DNA of 64,000 nucleotides from Ustulina deusta (taxonomy: Eukaryota; Ascomycota; Sordariomycetes; Xylariales; Xylariaceae). Numbering within the stretch: the stretch's first letter is position 1; every line of letters begins with the position of its first letter. Below, one piece after another: positions 25,810 through 37,108 of this stretch. The stretch covers positions 310,001 to 374,000 of the forward strand of contig JAJNNX010000025.1 of assembly GCA_023159155.1 (NCBI GenBank). The letters run 5' to 3'. Under the pieces are notes generated by a model. The model was not told where the DNA came from. It ran no database searches and saw only the letters and a list, made by a program, of their open reading frames with translations. The translations under genes were made by a program, and so were the position numbers.

Positions 25810-27042
25810 TGTTCGCAGCTCGACCTGCTCAGTCGGATAATATGGTGATTAATGTCGTCCGAATGTAACATGGCACTATCCTCGGAGTCTCGACGCCAAA
25901 CAATCCAGATGAATGCTTCATAGGGAGGAGGGGGTATGTAAGGTAGGTTGGTAGGTGTGTAGATTCGGGCATGGGGCCGATAGATATGAGGTTAGATGCA
26001 GCACAAGGATTGGCAAAAAAAAATTTTATACAATAGAAACAGAGTTTTGAAACTCGTCTCAGATCCGTCAGAACCAAGTACGGAAAGTGCATATATATGC
26101 TCTGGATACGTTTTGGAGGAAAGATCACTTACCTATCTCCCGGTGAGCACTTGACTTTGCATGGGCGGGAGATAGTCGAAGGGGAAGTAGTACCTAGTAG
26201 ACTACCTAGTAGTTTAACCATCATATAGAAAGCACTGGGGAACAATTATTTTCAGTTATGCACCTCATACCCCGTAGAGCCAGACACTTCCTTTTCAAAC
26301 TGAGACCTGAACGCGGTGTAGTTGAAGAACCACTACTAACCAGAACACTAATAGCCGTCCCGCAGAGTAGATGATTGGTTCATTTATAAGACTTCATTCG
26401 CCTCCCGCACTTGCCTACAACATTTCGCTCTGTTTCGTTTTCGAAGGAAGGGGGGCTAATGAGCTTCCTTGTGGGCATTGTTGGTGAAAAAGTAGGGATT
26501 TGTTTCTCTACTAGACGGTTGAGCCTCAATTTCGTAGTAGGATAGGAATACAGGCTGAGGCGGGTAAGATACAGGATGGTTTTATTTCTCTTGTCATGTA
26601 AATTGTACACTAGTATTGACAGATGGTTATATTCTCCAGGACCGAGTCAGTCCTTTAGGCCCTACCCAGTGGCAACAAAGAAGCAACACATGACACATAC
26701 TGAAGAGAAAATGAACGTAATTAACGTAGGGGTTCTCATTTCTGGCCATCGTGCCGTGGCACTACAATTATGTGTACATCGAGTTAGGTATTTGAACTCC
26801 GAACATGCAAGCAAGGGTCTCGGTTGCTAGTATGAGTTACCCTACAGTGCCCTCATCCTATTTGAAAACGCCGTTGGGATATAAACAGGGAATACCAGAT
26901 TTGCCCACCAGGAACACCGAGCAAAATGCACGAGATATCGAAATCTCGCTCCCATATCAAATCTTAATCGAAACAATAGGGCACTGAGTCGAACGGTCTT
27001 CCTCGAGACGCTACTCAATATCTCATGTGAATGCAAGACGAC
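25810..27042. other. Spacer between transporter (5' side) and cyk3 (3' side)
   Basis: 1.2 kb holding the transporter promoter side and the cyk3 3' flank. CTAGTA/ACCTAG-like repeats lie at about 26190-26215. No ORF with recognisable features. Confidence 0.5.
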
Positions 27043-30000
27043 TCAACCCACGCACACCCACTCGGCGAAAACGCACCACCGAGCGGTGCGATCCGCAAGC
27101 ACGAGGCCGCGCCAAACGCCTCGTTCCGAGCATTTGATGATCGTCTCCCATGTACCTCCGTCACTCACCTCGTCTTCACCGCCGAAGTTGCGTCCGCCAA
27201 CTCCAATCCCTCTTCGCTCCTCCTTCCTCATAAGTCTCAGGATCTTGCCGCCCGGGGTTTGGATCGCCAATTTAGCTGGCTTTCTGCCTGCTATGCTTCC
27301 GGTTGCTGAGCTAGGGGCCGATGCTGCGGCGCTGCTGGTCATGCTCATAGCACTAGTCGGTCGCGCGAAGGGAACCGGACTCGTACCGCCTGGGTTGCTA
27401 GAGCCACTGTTGTTGCCCAGACTAGATGGGTGTTGCCGGATGGCGAAGACGAATGTGTTGTTCAAAGCAAGCCGCTGGCATTGTGGCTGTACAACGTAGA
27501 TGTCGTGACGTTGGGCATGAGGCGTCGGGTGACGTGTCACAAACTCGTAAGGCGGATTCTCACCGGTGTGGATAATTGGGAGGGCAAAGGCTAGAGGATG
27601 TGGAATATCCTTGATGCTATGCATAAGACCTCTCTTGCCAGCATAAATCTTCAAGATGCCTGTGCCCTCGTCCCCCGGTAGGAGTGCTTTCACCGTGTAG
27701 CGTTTTGCGCCGTTGTACCATTCCGCCTGGGCTAGAGCCCGCTTTTTAACCACATCACCACTTTCGAATAAATCTCCGTCTGAGTCACGCGAATAAGCTC
27801 GAACCTCGACTTCTCCGGCTATCTCGACATCTTCCGGCACGTTGAATTTTATATGTAGCATCTCCAGATCCTCAATTCGGGTTAGCGACGTGTTGAAGTC
27901 GACCATGGCGATGGCATTTTTGAAGTAAGGGGGACAAGCACCCGGCAAGTTTAGCAGGGTCTCATGGGCCACAGGTGGGCAGATATGCTGCTGCGCGTGG
28001 TGTTCAGGAATGTGCGTCCAGCAAAGCTCCGTGGGTCTAGTCAGAAACCACCAGAACTCTGCGGTTCCGCTGCTAGCGTTCGAATACAGACCACGGCGAG
28101 GATTAGAAGGGCTCGCGAGACAACAATCCATTATGCGCCATTCATCGTCGACGAGGACAGCGTTCCACCAATGATTTGGTCGAGGCATAATACTGGTTTC
28201 GGGCACTTCCCCGGGCGTCTTAAGGTAGCCCCGAACTATCTCAGAATGAATGCCAATAGCAGCGCACATCTCATGCACTAGAACGGCGTACTCCTCGGCG
28301 CATCCTCGCCTGGTCTGGATAACCCGCCGTGTATCAACTTCGCCTTCAAAGTCTTCCTCCCAGTTGACTTGCTCAGCCACCCAGACGAAAATGGCGCGAA
28401 GGCGCTGGACATCGCTTCTGTATGGGCGACAAACATAGGTTGTCGCAAGGGTCACTGAGGTCGTCATTGGCGGTAAGTTGCTGACAAATCGTGAGTTTTT
28501 GTCAACTTGGCTAAGATTTAGACCTTGGTAGTTGATCGATTCCCGAACTGGAAGTCCATCCGCGCCTTCATCTCCCTCGATGCTCTGGTAAAGTTCATCG
28601 ACAGGGTCTATCGCAGGATAGTCCATCATCTGACAGCGATCACGTCGCTCGCTGCGCTCATTCTTGCTCAAGGTGTTAGACCTGTTCACATCACGTCGGA
28701 TTTGGACCCAATCTATGCCACTGTCGAGTCCCATATCACGAGCAGCATCTCGGCCCAAGTTTGTCGTGCTAAGACCACCCGCAATTGCGGTAATACCGTC
28801 AGGTCCTGAGCGCTTGGTGGGAGACGATTGTAACGATGCAGTACCGGTCGCTATGCTGCTTCGACCAGAAGCGACGCCGGTTTTCGTTGCATCCAAGATT
28901 CTTTTGATGAAATTCGCCTTCTTCGGTTTTATCTCCATTGGTTGCACAAGACCCCCAACCGCCGCAATACCTATTTCGTTAAAGCCGACTTGCGACTTAG
29001 GTCTCTGCGCAGATGTAGAGTGGCTTGGATGGTAAGAAACACCGGTAAACGGCGTTGTAGGCCGATTCGGGTCCCAGTCTTCATCGGCGTCCCTGAAGTC
29101 CAAGACACTTCGTGCCCGATGCTTCCTAGCCAAACTGCCTGCGCTCGTATAACTCATCCCTCCAGCAGAAGTGCCGCTCATTAGACTGCGACTGGTGCTT
29201 TGCGTGTTAGTGCTAGTCGTCGTTGTGCTGCTATGATTGCCAGAAGAAGCGAGAGTGGAGTTTGTCTTTGTAGTCGCTGTTCTGCCGATAAGCCCAACTT
29301 CATAAGATGACTTCTGCTTTCGTAGACTACGCTCTTTGCGAGGATGATCACCCATTGATGATTTTGGTCGGTTCATCTGATGACTTTTGAGCGGCGGAGG
29401 CGGTGGTGGATCCGCATCACGGCCCAGACTTGAGTTATGCTGGTGCATCTTCCGGAGCCGGGTTTCCATCCTTTCTACATAATTATCCAGCTGAGGAAGC
29501 GGATGCTCATCGTTGTATCCACTGTGCGCCGTGTTCTCCTGTGACGATTCACCACCACCACCACCACCATATGATTCATAACCGGAATCTTGGTGCGCAA
29601 GACCCATTGACGTCAGTGGCCTTGTCTGCTTCTTTCGGGATCGGTGATGGACTAGGTCGAAGGACTCCGGCGACCATGGATCGAAAGAAGGCTCAGCAGA
29701 TCCACTCTGCCGCGGCACACCCAATGCATCTAGTTGTTCAATTACACCATCCATAGCCTCACGTAGGGGAGAAGGAGTGAAACCGGCACCTGCAGGAGAG
29801 GGTGGCACTGGCGAAACTGCACGAGGCGTATGGTATCCTTGTTCACGAAACCGGTCGTCATAGGAAGCATTCGAATTTCCTCGAGTAATAAGACTGCGGT
29901 GAGGAGGCGGGGCGGGTGGGGGAGGTGACTCGCGCTCTGCTCCTGGCCGATAGGGCCTGAAGTTAAATGAAGGAGTAGGAGATGGCGCTCTGGATTCGTA

Positions 30001-30925
30001 TGTCTGCGCCAGTGGAGGTGCGGGTGATGGAGCTCGAGCTTCATAGTGCTGTATAGGTGGAGGCGCGGGTGAGGGCGCTCTATGGTGGTAGTTGGGTACT
30101 TGAGGTGGAGCGGGAGAGGGAGCTCTCTGACTATAGCTAGAGATATGTGGTGGCGCTGGGGAAGGAGCTCGAGCGTGATAGGAACTAATAGGAGGTGCCG
30201 GCGAGGGAGCTCGAGAATTATAAGAACCGACTGGAGGTGCGGGTGAGGGGCCTCTCTGGTGATACTCGAGCATACGCGGCGGAGCTGGAGAGGGAGCTCG
30301 AGAGTGATAGGAAGAAGCAGGAGGTGCTGGTGAGGCAGCACGTTGGTATACGTGATGAGGTGCGGGTGACGGCGCCCTTGGAACATATTCCCGAGTCTCT
30401 GGAGGCGTAGGAGCATGGCTAGTCTTTTCACGAACACTATTTCGGAATGAACTGGTAGAGTTTTTCCGAGGCGGCGTGTAGGAAGGCTGCCGTATGATTT
30501 CGGGCTGCTTTGCCGTCGTGTAATGGGGCGCTTTCGCATATGCTTCGAAGGGCTTGCGAAAAGGTTTCGACTTTGCCTTCTGTAGGCTGGTGGCTGGGCT
30601 CGGCGTGTTGCTCGAGGTCAACGGGCTTATCGACCTGGTGATGGGGCGGAAATCATCAGGCAGCACCTCAACAAAATTGGATGGGAAGACGCCGACGGTC
30701 TTGTTGCGCCGTAACCGCCCGGTCCACCACGAGCCGTCGCCTGCATTCAGACATTCGATCAAGTCCCCCTCGATAAACCCCAGATCTCGTGAAGACTACC
30801 ACACCCAGCTTGTCAGCACACCGCCGTTTGACTTGTATAGAAATACTAACCTCCCCTCCCCAAGAATAGACAGCTCTGCACCAGCACGGAAACCGTGTAG
30901 GCAAGGGCGGTGGTGCTGGGACCAT
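27043..30925 (-). CDS. cyk3: Cytokinesis protein Cyk3: SH3 and transglutaminase-like domains
   Basis: Cyk3-family proteins act at the contractile ring and promote septum formation. Exon 1 (30925-30851) ends ...AVYSWGGE. A 55-bp intron (30850-30796) is followed by exon 2 (30795-27043), joined in phase 0, for 1275 aa. The SH3 domain spans residues about 12-75 and is split by the intron: FPCWCRAVYSWGGE then DLGFIEGDLIECLNAGDGSW and VGVFPSNFVEVLP. Residues about 165-310 hold some nine repeats of about 17 residues around RAPSPAPP. Later regions are Ser-rich. The transglutaminase-like domain includes GCAEEYAVLVHEM (Cys near 857), RPNHWWNAVLVDDEWRIMD (His near 900, Asp near 913), and the C-terminal region ends shortly after GGTWETIIKCSERG. 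Cys, His and Asp candidates for a triad are all present, but family members are usually thought to act without catalysis. The first exon was chosen because it completes the SH3 fold. Confidence 0.93.
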
Positions 30926-31650
30926 TGCACCCAGCAGTTACCTAGAGGCGATGGTTTCTCAAGCGCAGAAAGTGTCGTCACGTTCTGCCTCACGTCAGGC
31001 CGCACGCAATTCGGGATCAAATCGACTGTGGACTGTGCGTCGAAATATTACCGCCAGTTATAGGGGATCCAGTTGCATCATACGTCAGACAAAGCGTCTT
31101 GCAGCAGTCTGTTGTCTGCAAGATGGGATAAACAACCAGATGGTAGAAAGCGGTGAGGGTGCTGCAGGAAAAGAACACTGGGCAGGAAACCTGTGGAGCA
31201 TATAGATGAGATGGTATGTCGCGATATCGTGGCTTCACAGGGTGAAGTAACAGACACAATAATGGCAGAATCAGTCTGCAAACAGAATTCAGCACAGGCG
31301 GTGGGTGCACAGGCGTAGTTCCTGCCGGCTCTCTCGATGCATTTGCGGACAGGACAGGGCTCCGTTCCAATGAACTGTCCACGGTCTCGCTTCCAGTAAA
31401 AATGCACGAAGCATGGGCGGATGGGAGTTCGCAGCTCTTCGCGTAAGCGGGTCACTTCGTACTTTTCCAAACAGAGGGGTCCTATTGACCGTTGCCCAGT
31501 AACGGCATAGCTGATGTGGGGCTATTGTTCAGCTCAATAGCCAATCACTATTGCCTACCAACATAGCAGCTAGTGCTCCAGGGATTTGATGCTGGAGACT
31601 GTTTATTTCGCTTCATTTTCAGCAACTCATGATGCCACCTTCTAATTGTG

Positions 31651-31689
<39 letters not shown>

Positions 31690-32727
31690 AAAGAAAAAGG
31701 AAAGAAAAAAGAAAGAAAAGGTTTTATTCAGAAAGCTCCCCCTCTGTTAAGCTTATACTAACCTCAAAAGTTTTAAACGCAAATACTTCTCTGTGCGGTT
31801 TTGCTATTGTTCAAAAACCAGTGTCTGTATGGTAGACAGTTACCTAGTACCTAGTCCTTCGGGGTAGGCAAATGGCATGGACAAATAGGGACACCCATGT
31901 CACCTAACCAACGGCACAGCAATGATTTACCATCCTGATGCATGTGCGGGTTGGTGTACTAGGTAGTCCAGCCAGCTGGCATGCGTAGACATGTGCAATA
32001 AGACAATCCTTTTGTGCTTTATCTAGGATAGGGATTCCGTCGCATGCATCTGTGCGGAGTTCCCGTGTTCCCCTCCCTCTTGCTCCCAGACACACAGACC
32101 TACCCTGTTACACGCCACTGGACATCATGAGAAGCGTCGTCGATTTGCAGCAGCAGCAGATCTTCCCGGGCCGTCGCAAAAGAAAGGGCTCTCTAGGCTG
32201 CTCGTAATTACAGGCCCAGGGCTATTTAGTACCGCCCTAGCAACGCTATTGGTCTGCCAGCGCGGACGGCTCCTGAATCGGGAACTGACGCTACACCTAG
32301 AGAGGCAAATTGTTGTTGGTCCTAGCTTGGTCACCCTGGTCCCTCTGTCTCAACTCCTTCCGACAACCACTGGCTGCCACCACCAGCTATATCGATTCCG
32401 TTGTTTGCTCTCTTGTCAACTGCAGAGAGCCCTTTTTTCGCTACCTCTCGCCATTAATTGACTACCTACACATCCCTAGAATTCCCCCGGTTCTCTCGAG
32501 CTGTTGTCACGCAGTCTTTACTATTTTCCCACTCTGATCTGTACAGGCATCGCTGCGCATCCTTGTGTCTGCGTGCAGTTGTTGCTGTGCTGCGCTGCTC
32601 GGCGCCTGCTCCGGCTCTGGCTTCCACCAAGCTCCCGCCCGGATCGCTTTGCCGTCTTTTGTTTTCCGATTCGACTGACCGCGCATCGTGGTAATAATAT
32701 CATACACGTCCACGACTTCTTGGCAAC
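30926..32727. other. Divergent 1.8-kb spacer between cyk3 and the kinase gene
   Basis: The two genes are transcribed away from each other, so both promoters lie here. Apart from the poly-A tract at 31651-31687, I see a CT-rich stretch before the kinase start (32330-32700), as is common upstream of fungal genes. A minus-strand frame at 31470-31078 (no ATG; includes PCFVHFYWKRDRGQFIGTEP) looks partly protein-like but could not be tied to exons. Confidence 0.5.
31651..31687. repeat. Poly-A tract of 37 bases followed by A/G-rich sequence
   Basis: An uninterrupted run of 37 A on the plus strand, followed to about 31720 by GGAAAG/GAAAAA-type purine sequence. It lies in the spacer between the divergent genes cyk3 and the kinase. 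Length may be unreliable, as with any long homopolymer. Confidence 0.9.
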
Positions 32728-34847
32728 ATGGCGGACGAAGCGATTGCCGGCCACTACCAGGTTCTTGAAGAACTGGGCCGTAAGTAAATCTCGGTTGCAA
32801 TGTTTACCGAGCTTGATATGCTTGGGAGGCCGGATGCTTACTTCTCTGCAATGGTTATAGGCGGAAGCTTTGGCGTAGTCTATAAAGGGATCGAGAAGGC
32901 AACGGGAGAGGTGGTCGCTATCAAACATGTTAGTCCCTTACACACGGCTCCCTGCCGAGTCATGCCCCGGGCGACTGTTCGAAATTGACCCATTCCACCT
33001 AGATCGATCTTGAATCGACCGACGATGATATTCAAGATATTCAAGCCGAGATATCTGTCTTGAGCACATGCGCCAGTTCCTACGTCACGCAATACAAAGC
33101 AAGCTTTCTACGCGGGAGCAAACTGTGGATTGTAATGGAGTATCTGGGCGGTGGATCGTGTCTCGACCTGGTAATAACCCCCCTGGATTATTTCTTGTGC
33201 TCTTCTCTCTGACACTGACATCCTGTGCAGCTAAAGCCCGAACCCTGCTCTTTCGGCGAATCGCAGATTGCCATCATCTGTCGCGAACTCCTCCGCGGCC
33301 TCGAATACCTCCACGCCGAAGGAAAGATTCACCGAGACATTAAGGCCGCAAATGTCCTGCTATCGGAGTCCGGGAAGGTTAAACTGGCCGACTTTGGCGT
33401 AGCTGCACAGCTCACCAACATCAAGTCTCAGCGCAACACATTCGTCGGTACCCCTTTCTGGATGGCACCAGAAGTAATCCAGCAGTCTGGGTACGATTTC
33501 AAGGCAGACATTTGGTCATTGGGTATCACAGCCCTGGAACTGGCAAACGGAGAACCTCCTCACGCGAGCCTACATCCCATGAAGGCTCTGTTCCATATCC
33601 CAAAGAACCCTCCACCGAGACTCGAAGGCAATTTCTCAAGGGACTTTAAAGATTTCATCACACAATGTCTTATGAAAGACCCGGACCGTAGGCCCTCAGC
33701 CAAGGAACTGTTAAGGCATCGATTTATCAAGTCTTCAGGCAAGAGCGAAGCCTTGCAGGAATTAATCGAGAGGAGACGGACCTACGATGCGACTAAGACC
33801 AAAAAGAGGAGCCGACCCTTCTATCAGGAAACACTGCAAGACTTTTCGCCTAGAGCCGAACAGGAGGAGTGGGTATTTGACACCGTGAAATCGGTCATGC
33901 CTCGGAAAACAACAGTTAAGTCACGGAAACCATCATCCATCTTCTCTACTGAAGAGGCATTGCGACGAATGGATATCAAGGACGCACCTCTGCAGCCATC
34001 TTCTCCAGCACCCCCAACTATGCGAAAATCCACCGCTTTACGACAGCCGTCTGGGGCACAAATATCTAGTACGAGGTCCGTACGTGGCCCGCCTGCTCCA
34101 GCCTTACGACGTCCGCTTCAACCAGACATGTCATTTGGTAATTCCGGCTCCTCACAACGCCTGTTCCGAAGAGTGCCATCTGATGGATCCAACTCTGGGC
34201 GCGCCTCTTCTCCTAGTCCCTTTGATGACATCGCAGATGAGAATAAACATCCCAATGCGGTCGAGGTAACTAGTAAGGAGGCAATATTGGGCCGACGCTT
34301 GTACTCGAAAGCCCTTGAGCCCACTCTTGCCGAACTTCACGCACAGACATCCAGCATGGCCAAGAGAGAAGCTCTGGCAAAACTTTCCGATGCCTTTGCC
34401 GCGCTCGATGCCGTTGATCCTGAGGGGGCGTACCACCTTTTCCGCAATCTCAACTCCACTATTACACAAGACAATAAATTGTCCAATGCATTCTTAAATA
34501 TTCCAGATTCTTCGACGGGACCCATCGACTCGGACAAGCCACACGGAACGGTGATCATTAAGAGTGCACCAGCCAACCCGCCTCCGAGCCCAACAAAGTT
34601 TGTCCTCGCTGCGAACAATCCGCACCTAAAAAGTCATAGGAGGCGTCAGAGCGCGGCGCTGTATAATGCCGGTACTGGTAGTCCTGAAAAGGCTATCAAA
34701 CAGGAACGAGATGCTGAGAAATTGGCGCTGCAAGCTAAGTACCCTGGCCGCGAGCCTCAGCCCGGCATGGAACATTGCAAGCAGCTCTCCGATGTCCTCT
34801 ATAGTCGATGGGTTGACGGCTTACGTCTACGTTGGCCTAGCACATGA
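32728..34847 (+). CDS. Germinal-centre-kinase family Ser/Thr kinase (SID-1-like)
   Basis: Ste20-related GCK, probably the kinase acting between the SIN/MEN-type initiating kinase and the NDR kinase in the septation network. Exons 32728-32779, 32861-32928, 33003-33170 and 33231-34847 give 634 aa with all junctions in phase. Motifs: glycine loop [11 protein letters not shown] (17-27), VAIKH with Lys39, [20 protein letters not shown], catalytic HRDIKAAN with Asp132, DFG at 150-152, and the activation segment [20 protein letters not shown] typical of GCKs. The kinase domain ends near residue 250. A Ser/Pro-rich linker follows, and the C-terminus [20 protein letters not shown] resembles SID-1-type proteins. 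The second GCK of filamentous fungi (MST-1) is the alternative; an alignment outside the kinase domain would settle it. The ATG at 32728 is the only one that feeds the glycine loop in frame. Confidence 0.93.
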
Positions 34848-36134
34848 GTAGCTAAGGTTACGCAGTCTTATTTTCTGCCCATCGTCATACTTTGTGACGT
34901 GTAGCGAACTGCATGGAAGATATTCAAGGGAGGCTCGGGTTTTTTCCATCAAAGTCAAAACTTGTTATGTGCAACATATACATTGTGTAGAGGGAGTCGA
35001 TCACACGATTACAGTCACATGTGCTCCAATTGTCCGATTACGATGTCCCACCATTGCTTGCGGGAGGAGGTTTTGCTTGTTGGGTGCTTTGTCTCGCGTG
35101 TCTCTTCGGCCCGCGAATCAGGTGTTTTGGTCACGGTCGTCTCTGATTTCGGGAAGGGTGGAATGATCACACTAGGGTTCGTTACGAGTTGCAGCCTTGG
35201 TCTTTTCCCCGCCCATATGTGCATTGTCCGGTGTTGGCTGCTTTTTCGCTCTCTTTTACTCATCTGAGGGGCGCGGCATTTCCAGAAATAAACGAATGAG
35301 GAAGGAAGAATGCAATGGGAATTTTTGATTTTTGATTTCTCTTCTGCTCAGATTCTTGAATTTGGGGAATCTGGAGGAGAAAAGTGAATGTTGCGACTGT
35401 ATAGATAGGTAGATATTTAGATGCTTGCTTGTCTAGGTACCTAGAGTACCTACTGTGGTGAAATGTGCCGTTCGATACGGGCACCCGTCTTCATTAATAG
35501 TATACAAAATCTAATATTGTTGATTCCTAGCATCGTGATATGCTTACTAACTTGGGTGTGTCTTAAAGCCAAGAGGGCTCAGATCTGTCACGACTACCTA
35601 GATCAGCTGGACTATTGATACGTAGAGGTGAAGCCAGACGGGGGAATCTTACTTTCCCATATGATTCATTTGCTTGGACTGCGTTTACGATGATTTATGA
35701 GTGCGATAGGATATGTTCAGATGTGGGTGACATGTATCAAAGGCTAATCTGGGGGTTAGGGGTTAGAGGTCGAAGTTTATGATAGTACCAATGACGAATA
35801 GAGTTTCACAAGAACACATCACAAGTCGAGGGTCGCATCACCATTATAGGCCCAATAATAAATTACTCTGGTGTAGAATCGCACGCATGTCTCCGGAATC
35901 GAGTAATCATAATTGATCTTCCAATACTGATATTTATTGCGCCGCCGAGTCTATATCATGAATAGTGTACATATCTCTTTCTAACAGTTGTGAGGGCCCG
36001 CTAACTGGTGTGTCCCCCTCTCAAAATGCCTTATGCACGCTTGGACGTACTCGTAATTTAATACATGAAGCTGTGGTGTGAAAAAAAAAGAGGCATATTA
36101 CGTGACTCGTCAACTGGGATGTGTGATTGCCGGA
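34848..36134. other. Spacer between two convergent genes
   Basis: About 1.3 kb between the stop codons of the kinase (+) and the SGNH hydrolase (-), expected to hold both 3' UTRs. Contains TAGGTACCTAGAGTACCTAC near 35436. No gene seen. Confidence 0.5.
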
Positions 36135-37108
36135 TCATGTTGTCTCCAAAGCCGTTCTTCTCCTTGATCTCTTGATAATAGGGTGTTCGGCCTCTGCCTC
36201 TGCTTTCAGTCGGTTTTCCACCTCTCGCCCATCGCTGCCATTGTCTGGTATGCTGTTGTTCACAGCCTGTTGCAGAAATCCCTTCACTTCTACATCCCGG
36301 ATCTTCTGTAGGAAGATTCTACCCATCATTATATATCCCTCGTCGGTCGGATGGATTTTATCAGGCCCAATATCCTCAGGTCTCGGACGATTGGGCAGTC
36401 CCTGATCGTAGTGCATTTCAGCTAGAACGACCTTCTTGTTTTCGCGCATCAAGTCATCGGCTACTTGGCGAATTTGGGTGTTGGCACTGATGATGCATGG
36501 CTCGTACTTCGGATTCGGTGTTGTGACTAATGTCGATAGGATCACCGTCGCTCCGGGGTCTGCCTCCATCATAGTGTCCATTAGGATCCGCATTCGTGGA
36601 CCGATATTCTCGGGGTCGTCTTTTTGGAAACAATCGCTGGTGCCAACTTGCACGAGTATCAGATTGGGCTGGAGCACCGGAACCGCTTGTGCCGCGTGCT
36701 TCGTAGTGGTTCGGATCCGGTTGGCGCTGTATCCCTCGACATCATTATCTTCCCAGTCGCCAAAACGGTTGAAGCCTACGCAGTTCACGACCTTGCCCCA
36801 GGAGATAAGAGAGTCCTTAACAAATTTTCTATAGCCCCGGTCGCCTGTCGATGTCTCTCCGCGGGTTATTGAGGCCCCGATGAACATCACACGTAGAGCC
36901 ACGACATCTGCGACAGGGTTATCGTCGTTTGTTACCCCCCAGAGCCGATTGTGTAGTTCGGGATCGGCATTGTTATACGTGAAAAGACCTACCCAACCTT
37001 CAGTTAGCAGTCAAGAAATGTCCCTACGATAATAGTACGTGACCTACCGATCAAGACTAATATCAACGTAAATACTGTCAGTACCCTGGAATAGCGGGGG
37101 AATCCCAT
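36135..37108 (-). CDS. SGNH/GDSL-type esterase with N-terminal membrane anchor
   Basis: Predicted ester hydrolase of the SGNH fold, substrate unknown, probably secreted or anchored facing the lumen or outside. Exon 1 (37108-37048), intron of 59 bp (37047-36989), exon 2 (36988-36135), in phase, 304 aa. Residues about 9-25 form a single hydrophobic segment (VLTVFTLILVLIGLF) with basic residues before it, so a signal anchor or signal peptide. Block I is MFIGASITRGE with Ser60 as presumed nucleophile, block II is the Gly in VEGYSANRI, block III reads QVGTSDCF, and block V is DKIHPTDEGY with Asp230 and His233. Block III normally carries Asn (GxND); here the position is Ser, so the oxyanion hole differs from the canonical one. 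The C-terminus is charged (RRRTALETT). Without exon 1 the ORF would start at a GTG, which is why the upstream exon was accepted. Confidence 0.85.

Noticed and set aside
29742..30539. 265-codon minus-strand ORF
   Set aside because: It overlaps the cyk3 coding exon on the same strand in another frame. Its length comes from the repetitive proline-rich sequence, not from a second gene.
31078..31470. Minus-strand ORF with PCFVHFYWKRDRGQFIGTEP
   Set aside because: It starts at TTG rather than ATG, I found no upstream exon, and the second half loses protein-like composition.
35750..35772. Telomere-like TTAGGG words
   Set aside because: Only two imperfect units inside the spacer between two normal genes; not a telomere or a convincing interstitial array.
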